A DNA stretch of 64,000 nucleotides from Chloroflexota bacterium (GTDB lineage Bacteria; Chloroflexota; Limnocylindria; P2-11E), in NCBI GenBank assembly GCA_027310565.1, contig DAIDAP010000026.1:26361-90360 (forward strand). The letters are read 5' to 3'. The translations under genes were made by a program, and so were the position numbers. Positions 43,590 to 50,684 of this stretch are shown here, piece after piece. The notes beneath the pieces are model-generated. The model was not told the DNA's origin and searched no databases. It saw only the letters and a list, made by a program, of their open reading frames with translations. How positions within the stretch are numbered: the first letter of the stretch is position 1; each line of letters begins with the position of its first letter.

Positions 43590-44795
43590 ATGCCGACGTA
43601 CCGTGAGCTCTTCTCCGAGCTGAAGAAGCGGGTGAGAGAGGCGACCCCCCAGCAGGTCGCCGACCTCCTGCGCTCCCAGGACGTCCAGCTCGCCGACGTG
43701 CGCGAGAAGAACGAGTGGGACGCCGGCCACCTGCCCGGCGCCGTCCACCTGCCGAAGAGCTACCTCGAGCAGTGGGCCGAGGACCGCATCCCCGACAAGG
43801 GCAAGACCACCGTCCTGTACTGCGCCGGCGGCGTGCGGTCGGTGATGGCGGCCGACACGCTGCGCACGCTCGGCTACACCGACGTCATCTCGATGTCCGG
43901 GGGCTTCAACCGCTGGAAGGACGCGGGGCTCGAGTGGGTCACCCCCGAGTCGCTGTCGCCCGAGCAGGCCCAGCGCTACAGCCGGCACCTGCTCATCCCC
44001 GAGGTCGGCGAGTCCGGCCAGCACCGGCTCCTCAAGAGCAAGGTGCTCCTCATCGGCGCGGGCGGTCTCGGGTCGCCCGCGGCGTACTACCTGGCGGCCG
44101 CGGGCGTGGGCACGCTCGGGATCGTCGACTCCGACGTCGTCGACCTCACCAACCTGCAGCGTCAGATCCTGCACTCGAGCGAGCGCATCGGCGAGCCGAA
44201 GGTCGAGTCCGCGAAGCGCACGCTGGAGGCGCTCAACCCCGACGTGACGGTCGTCGGCTACCAGGAGCGGCTCACCAGCGCGAACATCGACCGGATCATC
44301 GCGGACTACGACCTGGTCATCGACGGCGCCGACAACTTCCCCACGCGCTACCTGCTGAACGACGCCGCCATCAAGTGGAACAAGCCCGTGGTGCACGGGA
44401 GCATCTACCGCTTCGAGGGCCAGCTCACGGTCTTCAAGCCGCAGGACGGCCCGTGCTACCGCTGCCTCTTCCCCACGCCGCCGCCACCCGAGCTCGCGCC
44501 ATCGTGCGCCGAGGCGGGGGTGCTCGGCGTCCTGCCGGGGGTCGTCGGGACGCTGCAGGCGAACGAAGCGATCAAGCTCCTGCTCGGGATCGGCGATCCG
44601 CTCATCGGCCGCTACCTGCTCTTCGACGCGCTCGACGCGTCGTTCCGCGAGGTGCGGCTGCGGAAGGATCCCGAGTGCCCGGTCTGCGGCGAGCGGCGCA
44701 CGATCACGGAGTACATCGACTACGAGGGGTTCTGCGCGTCGCCGTCGGAGTGGCAGGCGGAGCACGCGCCGAGAGCGACGACCGCCGCCGGCTGA
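43590..44795 (+). CDS. moeB: Rhodanese - ThiF/MoeB adenylyltransferase fusion
   Basis: 401 residues. Residues about 15-118 form a rhodanese domain with the active-site Cys78 in YCAGGVRS, a six-residue loop. From about 120 the E1-like ThiF/MoeB domain begins: YSRHLLIPEVGESGQHRLL, P-loop-like LLIGAGGLGSPAAYYLAAAG, ATP Arg/Asp in DLTNLQRQILH, and two CxxC zinc pairs (CYRC and CPVC). It adenylates the C-terminal Gly of a sulfur-carrier protein (MoaD, ThiS or CysO) and the rhodanese can hand on sulfur. In MoeZ/MOCS3 the rhodanese is at the C-terminus; here it is at the N-terminus. The carrier gene is not adjacent. Confidence 0.9.
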   Translation: MPTYRELFSELKKRVREATPQQVADLLRSQDVQLADVREKNEWDAGHLPGAVHLPKSYLEQWAEDRIPDKGKTTVLYCAGGVRSVMAADTLRTLGYTDVISMSGGFNRWKDAGLEWVTPESLSPEQAQRYSRHLLIPEVGESGQHRLLKSKVLLIGAGGLGSPAAYYLAAAGVGTLGIVDSDVVDLTNLQRQILHSSERIGEPKVESAKRTLEALNPDVTVVGYQERLTSANIDRIIADYDLVIDGADNFPTRYLLNDAAIKWNKPVVHGSIYRFEGQLTVFKPQDGPCYRCLFPTPPPPELAPSCAEAGVLGVLPGVVGTLQANEAIKLLLGIGDPLIGRYLLFDALDASFREVRLRKDPECPVCGERRTITEYIDYEGFCASPSEWQAEHAPRATTAAG

Positions 44796-44809
44796 CCCGA
44801 CCGGTCTCG

Positions 44810-44815
44810 TATCCT
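44810..44815 (+). promoter_or_regulatory. -10 of the first S41 gene
   Basis: TATCCT, seven bases before ATG 44823, no RBS. Confidence 0.55.
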
Positions 44816-44822
44816 GAGCCGG

Positions 44823-45965
44823 ATGCGTCGTCGCGCCTCATCACTCGCTTTCCTCTCGCTCGTCGCGATCCTGCCGCTGCTCATCGGCGCCTGCACGACG
44901 GCAACCGAGACGCCCTCGGCGTCGGCGTCGCCCTCGCCGCAGCGCACCGCGGACATCCGGCGGACGAAGCTCGACATCACCTACTCGGCGCTCACCGAGG
45001 GCGACGTGCACAAGGTCTCGAGCAAGAAGGTCCTCGAGGGCGCCATCGCCGCGCTCGTGGCCGAGTCGAAGAGGACCGGCGGCAAGGGCGAGTTCCCGGC
45101 CATGGAGTTCCAGGACGTGAGCGAGCAGGTGCTCCCCGACTTCAAGCGGTTCGCCGACGCCGCCGCCGGCTTCGCGGCGCTCAACCCGCAGCTGAGCCCC
45201 GATCGGTTCGCGGACGTCGCGATCCAGGGCATGATCACGACGTCCCCCGACTGCCACACCTACTACGTCACGAAGGACCAGGCGGTCATCCGCTCACGAC
45301 CCGAGCCGACGAGCGGCGGCGGCCCGCAGATGCCGTCGGGCGGCGCGTCGCTCGGCGGGCCGGACCAGGCCGGGCTCACCGGGACGGTCCTGCCGAACGG
45401 CGTCGCGTACATCACCTTCCGCGAGTTCACGGTCAACGCGAGCTACAAGATCACCGACGAGGTGAAGAAGGTCATGACCAAGGCGCTGGGCCTGGGGGCC
45501 ACCTCGTGGCTCTTCGACCTGCGCGGGAACGTGGGCGGCTTCGACGCCGACACGCTCGCGGCCTTCTTCCTGCCGGACGGCGCGGCGATGCTCCAGATCA
45601 CCTCACGCGTCGGGATCGCCGGCTCGACGCACGCGATCGGTCAGTACCGGCTCCCCGACTCCTACCAGCTGCCGGTCGCGATCATCCTCAACGACCGCGG
45701 CGGCTCCGCCCCCGAGGTGTTCGCGGCCGACCTCAAGGAGAACGGGCGGGCCACCATCGTCGGACGGCAGAGCATCGGCTGCCTCGGCAGCACGTCGATC
45801 ACGAACATGACCGACGGGTCCGAGCTCGCGGTGGTGTCGACGGAGTTCGTCGGCGCGAAGACGGGCTTCAAGTACAACAACGTCGGCGTGCCTCCGGACG
45901 TGGCCGCGAGCGATGCCGAGGCGGTGTCGAAGGCGATCGAGGTGCTCACGACCAAGCGACCGTAG
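44823..45965 (+). CDS. S41-family peptidase-like lipoprotein, no PDZ domain
   Basis: 380 residues. A lipoprotein signal ends in the lipobox LIGAC with Cys24, then a Thr/Ser/Pro linker. A helical N-terminal region ends in DCHTYY (Cys144). Where C-terminal processing peptidases carry a PDZ domain there is only a Gly/Ser/Pro stretch (SRPEPTSGGGPQMPSGGASL). The S41 core has TSWLFDLRGNVGGF, and the nucleophile region is NDRGGSAPE with Ser295. The residue 25 positions later, normally the catalytic Lys, is Cys320 in QSIGCLGS. A partner of the paralog at 46828. Activity is uncertain because of the Lys change. Confidence 0.8.
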   Translation: MRRRASSLAFLSLVAILPLLIGACTTATETPSASASPSPQRTADIRRTKLDITYSALTEGDVHKVSSKKVLEGAIAALVAESKRTGGKGEFPAMEFQDVSEQVLPDFKRFADAAAGFAALNPQLSPDRFADVAIQGMITTSPDCHTYYVTKDQAVIRSRPEPTSGGGPQMPSGGASLGGPDQAGLTGTVLPNGVAYITFREFTVNASYKITDEVKKVMTKALGLGATSWLFDLRGNVGGFDADTLAAFFLPDGAAMLQITSRVGIAGSTHAIGQYRLPDSYQLPVAIILNDRGGSAPEVFAADLKENGRATIVGRQSIGCLGSTSITNMTDGSELAVVSTEFVGAKTGFKYNNVGVPPDVAASDAEAVSKAIEVLTTKRP

Positions 45966-46149
45966 CCGCGGACGCACGGGCGGCCACGGCCGCGTCCCGT
46001 CCATGACGGCTCATGGCTCGCTCGCTCGCCGGCCGCGCAGACCCACTCGTACTAGGACGAGGGGAGCCGCGTACGCATCGCGCCCGACCCATCCGTTCCT
46101 GTGACGGATTTGGTACCGCGAAAGGGTTCCTTTGCCCGAACGCGCTGCG

Positions 46150-46183
46150 TATGGTCACGTCACCACGACGTAGGGAAAGGGAG
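46150..46183 (+). promoter_or_regulatory. -10 and RBS of the ECF sigma gene
   Basis: TATGGT at 46150-46155 is a -10 candidate. AAAGGGAG at 46176-46183 is an RBS 10 bases before GTG 46194. The 228-bp gap from 45966 holds nothing else I can support. Confidence 0.45.
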
Positions 46184-46193
46184 CACTCAACTC

Positions 46194-46790
46194 GTGTCTG
46201 TCGTCACCGTCGAAGCCCTCCAGCCAGTCGAGCCGCTCACCATCGAGCAGCAGGTCCCGGTACCGGATGTCATCGAGCGCGCCCGCGCCGGTGACCGAGC
46301 GGCATTCGCCGAGCTGTACGACGCGCACGCGGACGCCGTCTACCGCTACGTGCTCTACCGCGTCCGTGAGCCCAGCGACGCCGAGGACGTCACGAGCGAG
46401 GTCTTCACCCGCGCCTTCGCGAACATCCACCGGTACCGCTGGCAGGGCAAGTCGTTCCTCGCGTGGCTGTACACGATCGCCCGCAACGCGGTGACCGACC
46501 GCCGCCGGCGCACGCGGCCGACGGTCGACCTGGACAACGCGTACGGGATCGCCGAGGACGGCCCGACCGCGCACGATCACGCGGTGCGCGGCGAGCAGGT
46601 CGACGCGCTGCGCGGCGCGGTCAGGCACCTCACCGTCGAGCAGCAAGAGGTGCTCCTCCTCCGGTTCATCGAGAACATGTCGAGCCGTCAGGTCGCAACG
46701 GTGCTCGGCAAGAACGAGGGCGCGATCCGCGCGCTCCAGTTCCGAGCGCTCGGCCGGCTGCGCAAGCTTCTGGTCACCGAGGTCGCCTGA
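46194..46790 (+). CDS. ECF-type RNA polymerase sigma factor
   Basis: 198 residues from GTG 46194. Sigma region 2 is AFAELYDAHADAVYRYVLYR then PSDAEDVTSEVFTRAF, with WQGKSFLAWLYTIARN for -10 recognition. Region 4 is LTVEQQEVLLLRFIENMSSR then VATVLGKNEGAIRALQFRAL. No anti-sigma gene is adjacent; instead it sits between two S41 peptidase-like lipoproteins, both of which have their own promoters. The frame is open upstream to 46101, but the RBS supports GTG 46194 and similarity starts later. Confidence 0.9.
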   Translation: MSVVTVEALQPVEPLTIEQQVPVPDVIERARAGDRAAFAELYDAHADAVYRYVLYRVREPSDAEDVTSEVFTRAFANIHRYRWQGKSFLAWLYTIARNAVTDRRRRTRPTVDLDNAYGIAEDGPTAHDHAVRGEQVDALRGAVRHLTVEQQEVLLLRFIENMSSRQVATVLGKNEGAIRALQFRALGRLRKLLVTEVA

Positions 46791-46812
46791 AACCCGAGCC
46801 TCCCGGCGCCAA

Positions 46813-46818
46813 TAGACT
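46813..46818 (+). promoter_or_regulatory. -10 of the second S41 gene
   Basis: TAGACT, nine bases before ATG 46828. Confidence 0.45.
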
Positions 46819-46827
46819 GCGTAGAAG

Positions 46828-48153
46828 ATGCCGCTCCGCCGACTGCCGCTCCTCGCCGTCGTCCTCGTCGTGGCCTCCGCCTGCTCGGTCCTCCCCGCCG
46901 AGCTGCGGCAGGAGCTGCTGCCCTCGCAGACGCAGTACAAGACCGCGGAGGCCGCGTACTCGGTCCTCATCGAGCGGCACGTCGACAAGCCGACCTCGAC
47001 CACGCTCATCCCCGGCGCCATCGACGGGGTCGTGGCCTACCTCAAGTCGGCGAGCATCGACCCGTCGCCAACGGTGGCCCGGCCGGACCTCACCGGCAGC
47101 ACGTGGTCCGACTTCGCCAAGCTCTCGGCGACGCTCGACGCGGTCGTGGCGCGGTACCCCTCGGCCGACCCGAAGCTCATCGAGCGCGCCGCCGTCGACG
47201 GCATGGCCCGCTCGCTGAACGAGTGCCACACCTACTACCTCGACCCCGAGCGTGCCGCCACCTTCAACAAGCCGCCCGCGCCGGTGACCGGCATCGGGGT
47301 CACGATCAACAAGCCGGACGCGGCTTCGCCCATCGAGGTCATCGACGTGATCCCGAACACGCCCGCCGAGCGCGCGGGCGTGAAGAAGGGCGACAAGTTC
47401 ATGAAGGTGAACGGCGAGGACGTGGCCAACCTCACCGTCCAGGAGGTCGCCGACCGCGTGCGCGGACCCGAGGGGACCGCGGTCACGATCACCTTCGACC
47501 GCGGCGGCGCGGCGGTCGAGCTGACGATCACCCGCGCCCGCTTCACGACGCCGCTCACGGAGGCGAAGCCCGAGGGCGACCTGGGCTACATCAAGATCAA
47601 GCAGCTCATCTCGAACGTGGCCGACGAGGCGCAGCAGGCCGCCAAGACGTTCGTCACGGAGGGGAAGAAGGGCCTCATCCTCGACCTGCGCGACGATCCG
47701 GGTGGCGAGCTCTCGGTGGCCGTCGACGTGGCGAGCCTCTTCGTGAGGACCGGGCCGCTCGTCTACCAGACCGGGCGCGACGGGCAGCGGACGCCGATCG
47801 ACGTCAACAGCCGGCGCTACCTCGGGACGGACCTGCCGCTCGTGGTCCTCGTGAACAAGAACTCGGCCTCGGGCTCGGAGATCATCGCCGCGGGCATCCA
47901 GTCGAGCGGCGCCGGCACGGTGCTGGGCGGGCAGACGGCGGGGTGCGTGGGCAGCGCGCAGCCGCGCGAGCTCCCGGACGGCGGCCTGCTGCTCGTCACG
48001 ATCACCGAGATGCAGGACGCCAAGACCGGCGCCGACCTCAACGGTCCGGGCAAGGGCATCGTGCCGACCCTGAGCGCCGCGGACGACCCGGCCACGCCGA
48101 ACGTGGACGAGGGTCTCCAGGCCGCGATCGGCTACCTGCACAAGGGCGCGTAG
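46828..48153 (+). CDS. S41-family C-terminal-processing-peptidase-like lipoprotein with PDZ
   Basis: 441 residues. Lipobox ASAC with Cys19. An N-terminal helical domain ends in ECHTYY (Cys133). The PDZ domain (about 150-230) has ITGIGVTI-type strands and PAERAGVKKGDKFMKVNG. The S41 core has LILDLRDDPGGELS and nucleophile Ser348 in NKNSASGSEI. The residue 25 positions on, where CtpA/Prc has its catalytic Lys, is Cys373 in GQTAGCVGSA. It contains exactly three cysteines: the lipid Cys plus Cys133 and Cys373, matching those of the paralog at 44823. The loss of Lys in both suggests an altered mechanism or a binding-only role. Confidence 0.85.
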   Translation: MPLRRLPLLAVVLVVASACSVLPAELRQELLPSQTQYKTAEAAYSVLIERHVDKPTSTTLIPGAIDGVVAYLKSASIDPSPTVARPDLTGSTWSDFAKLSATLDAVVARYPSADPKLIERAAVDGMARSLNECHTYYLDPERAATFNKPPAPVTGIGVTINKPDAASPIEVIDVIPNTPAERAGVKKGDKFMKVNGEDVANLTVQEVADRVRGPEGTAVTITFDRGGAAVELTITRARFTTPLTEAKPEGDLGYIKIKQLISNVADEAQQAAKTFVTEGKKGLILDLRDDPGGELSVAVDVASLFVRTGPLVYQTGRDGQRTPIDVNSRRYLGTDLPLVVLVNKNSASGSEIIAAGIQSSGAGTVLGGQTAGCVGSAQPRELPDGGLLLVTITEMQDAKTGADLNGPGKGIVPTLSAADDPATPNVDEGLQAAIGYLHKGA

Positions 48154-48158
48154 CCGCG

Positions 48159-49019
48159 TCAGGCCTGCAGGCCGAGCGCGATCAGACCGGCGACGAGCAC
48201 CGCGACCCCCAGGTACTGGTTCGGCGCGAGCCGCTCGCGCAGCACGAGGATCGCGAGGACCGCGGGGATGATCGGATAGGCTCCGCTGCCGGTCATGACG
48301 AACGACGCGAACCCCGCCTCGATGCCCAGCCCGAGGAGCACGTTCGCGCCCGTGTCGAGCACGCCCACGACCGCGACGAGGCCGAGCGCGCGCGGCGCGG
48401 CGATCGGCGCGAGCGTGAGACGGCGCGCGGCGACGAACGCGGCCAGGAGCGCGACGCTGACGGCGCGCAGGACGACGATGATCGAGAGCGCATCGCTCGC
48501 GCGCGTGGCCGCGGCGAACACGACGCCCCAGGCCGCGAAGATGACGGTCGCGACGAGGCCGAGGCGGACGCCCTCCGACGGACGGCCGAGCGTCTCCCGC
48601 GCCGCGCGCACGTCGGTGGACGCGACGACGACCCCGACGAACGTGACCGCGATCGCGATCGCCTGACCCGCGGAGAGCCGCTCGCCGAGGAACAGCACGA
48701 TGAGGATCACGGCCAGCGCCGCGTAGCTCGCGACGACGGGGCTCACCACCGCGATCGGGCCGAGCGCGAACGCGCGGTACAGCGCCGCGAGCCCGAGGAC
48801 CCCGAGCACCGAGAGCGCGATCGCGTACGGCAGCTGCGTCCACGCGAGCGCCGGCCAGCGCCCGAGCGCGAGCAGGGCGAGCGCGTACGCGGCGAGGCCG
48901 ATGGCCTGCATGCCGAGCGCGGTGCGCACGACGCCGACGCGCCGCGTCGCCATCGCGGCGGCGTAGTCACCGAACCCGAACGCGACCGCGGAGCCGACGC
49001 CGAAGAGGAGCGCGTCTAT
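48159..49019 (-). CDS. EamA/DMT-family transporter, candidate ATA start
   Basis: 286 residues if begun at ATA 49019, with ten membrane helices in two EamA repeats. From ATG 48953 the protein would be 264 residues and lack helix 1. The upstream in-frame codons encode DALLFGVGSAVAFGFGDYAA, a good first helix of this family, and run back to ATA at 49019-49017, which overlaps the M24 gene's stop codon as ATAG. I found no ATG, GTG or TTG in frame further upstream before or within the M24 end. Substrate unknown; drug/metabolite exporter family. Convergent with the S41 gene. Confidence 0.8.
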   Translation of the reverse strand: MDALLFGVGSAVAFGFGDYAAAMATRRVGVVRTALGMQAIGLAAYALALLALGRWPALAWTQLPYAIALSVLGVLGLAALYRAFALGPIAVVSPVVASYAALAVILIVLFLGERLSAGQAIAIAVTFVGVVVASTDVRAARETLGRPSEGVRLGLVATVIFAAWGVVFAAATRASDALSIIVVLRAVSVALLAAFVAARRLTLAPIAAPRALGLVAVVGVLDTGANVLLGLGIEAGFASFVMTGSGAYPIIPAVLAILVLRERLAPNQYLGVAVLVAGLIALGLQA

Positions 49020-50182
49020 ACGACGAGCTCGCGCGGGGCGAGCGTGAGATCGCGGGCACCGTCCTCGGTGATGACGAGCATGTCCTCGAGCCGCACGCCG
49101 CCGAGCTCGGGCAGGTAGATCCCCGGCTCGACCGTCACGACGTCACCGGCCGCGAGCGGCTGCGTCCCCGAGCGGCCGATGCTCGGCGCCTCGTGGATCT
49201 CGAGCCCGACCCCGTGGCCGGTCCCGTGGATGAAGCCGCGCGGCAGGCCGCCCGGCGCCGCGCGCTGCTGCCCGGGCCGGAGGGTGTCGTAGCCCGCCTC
49301 CCAGATGACGTCCTCCACCAGCTCGTGCACTTCCCTCCCGGTGACGCCGGGCCGCAGCGCTCTCATGCCGGCGTCCTGCGCGCGCATCACGACCTCGTAC
49401 ATCCGCCGGATCTCGGCGGGCGGCTCGCCCTTCGAGACGGTGCGCGTCATGTCGGCGTAGTAACGGGTCCGCTTGTGCTGCGGGAAGATGTCCATGACGA
49501 TCGGCTCGCCGGCGCGCAGCGGCCCGCTGCCGCTGCGGTGCGGGTCCGCGGCCTGCGGACCGGGCGCGACGATCGCGTCCTCCGACACGCAGCCGAGCTC
49601 GAGGAGCCGCGACTCGACGATCGCCCGCAGCCGCTCCGCGGTGAACGTCTCGCCGTCGAGCTCGAGCGACCCGTCCGCGCGCGCGGTCGCGCGGCGCAGC
49701 GCGTCGACGCCGCGCGCCCACGCGTCCTCGGTCGCGCGCTGCGTCGCCTCGAGCGCGGCGATCTCGTCGGGCCGCTTCGCGCGCCGGCGCTCCTTGAGGT
49801 CGGCCGCGACGACGAGCTCGAACCCGGCCGCCCGCAGCCGATCGGCGAGCGCGAGGAAGAAGTACGCCGGCACGCGCACCGTCCGGATGCCGCGCGACTC
49901 GAGGAAGCGCGCGATGATCGTCGCCATCAGCTCGTCGCCCTGGAGGCCCCGCGCCGCGAGCTCGCGCAGCCCGAACGCGTCGAGGTTGATGACCTCGGTC
50001 GCGCGCGACTCCGTGCGCGCCCGGCCCTCCTCGAGCGAGCTCGCGACGATGATCACGTCGTCCCCCCGCTCGAGCGCGACGATCGGATCCGGCGCGAGGA
50101 AACGCGTGACGTGGTACACGTCGGGGAACTTGTACCCGTCGGCGTAGAAGAGGAGCGGGGCGCCATCCGTCCGCGTGGCCAT
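49016..50182 (-). CDS. pepP: M24-family Xaa-Pro peptidase
   Basis: 388 residues from ATG 50182. The N-terminal creatinase-like domain (about 1-145) is followed by a pita-bread metallopeptidase domain with all ligands: Asp231 (VMDIFP), Asp244 (YADMTRTV), His323 (GTGHGVG), Glu352 (TVEPGIY) and Glu366 (RLEDMLV). It should remove N-terminal residues next to proline, or act on a similar dipeptide; the symbol is a best guess. TAGTTT at 50191-50196 sits eight bases upstream, so leaderless; an in-frame start at 50269 looks unlikely. Its stop overlaps the EamA start region. Confidence 0.87.
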   Translation of the reverse strand: MATRTDGAPLLFYADGYKFPDVYHVTRFLAPDPIVALERGDDVIIVASSLEEGRARTESRATEVINLDAFGLRELAARGLQGDELMATIIARFLESRGIRTVRVPAYFFLALADRLRAAGFELVVAADLKERRRAKRPDEIAALEATQRATEDAWARGVDALRRATARADGSLELDGETFTAERLRAIVESRLLELGCVSEDAIVAPGPQAADPHRSGSGPLRAGEPIVMDIFPQHKRTRYYADMTRTVSKGEPPAEIRRMYEVVMRAQDAGMRALRPGVTGREVHELVEDVIWEAGYDTLRPGQQRAAPGGLPRGFIHGTGHGVGLEIHEAPSIGRSGTQPLAAGDVVTVEPGIYLPELGGVRLEDMLVITEDGARDLTLAPRELVV

Positions 50183-50190
50183 CTCGGTCC

Positions 50191-50196
50191 AAACTA
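50191..50196 (-). promoter_or_regulatory. -10 of the M24 gene
   Basis: TAGTTT on the minus strand, eight bases before ATG 50182. Confidence 0.5.
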
Positions 50197-50305
50197 GCCT
50201 CTTTCGCGCCGCCGCCTCGGAGAACCTCCATGCCTCGTCGGGGTCCTCGGGCTGCGCCTCGGACCGCATCTCGGCGAGCTGCGCGAGCCGCGTCGGCTCA
50301 CGAGC

Positions 50306-50640
50306 TCACCGTCCTGATCCGTTCGTCGTCGAGAGGAGCTCTTCCCTGAGATCGCTGCCGCGTCCGCAGAACGCCGGCCCCCTGGAGGGATTCCACGTCA
50401 CGCCCGGGACGATCCCCCGGTCTCTGAATCGGTCGAGCACCGCGCCCTCGAATGCGACGTACGCGCGATCCCGGTTCTGCCAGGTCGCCGGGAGCCAGGC
50501 GAAGGCGGGCCTCCGGCCCGCCTGCCGGATGTACCGGTCGATCGCGTCGCCGGACGTGCCCTCCGACGGCTGGCGGACGCCGATCGCGATCGCGGCCGGT
50601 GCCGCGGGCGCCGCCGACCCGGGACGCGAGGACGGGGACC
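50306..50640 (-). pseudogene. Remnant of a GH26-like (beta-mannanase-type) gene
   Basis: The interval 50183-50684 holds no intact gene. On the minus strand one frame reads IAIGVRQPSEGTSGDAIDRY, IRQAGRRPAFAWLPATW, AYVAFEGAVLDRFRDRG and IVPGVTWNPSRG. This order (a Gly-x-x-Pro start, then Trp after PAF, then RGIVPxxTWxP) is like the N-terminal third of GH26-type glycoside hydrolases. It has no start codon in frame and ends at a TGA (50306-50308) after about 100 residues, with no active-site glutamates. A frame shift near 50640 would link it to a GTG overlapping the M13 stop (GTGA at 50687). It is probably a decayed, formerly coupled gene. Confidence 0.4.
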
Positions 50641-50684
50641 GCAGGCCGACGACGGAGGCCGCGCCGGCGCCGGCCCTCGGACCG

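Noticed and set aside
46101..46193. 31-codon N-terminal extension of the ECF sigma factor
   Set aside because: It crosses the candidate -10 and RBS, and does not look like sigma sequence.
44823..48153. Lys-to-Cys in S41 as a sequencing error
   Set aside because: It occurs at the same place in two divergent paralogs together with a second matching Cys.
50183..50269. 29-codon extension of the M24 peptidase
   Set aside because: ATG 50182 has a -10 at the leaderless spacing, and family similarity begins after it.
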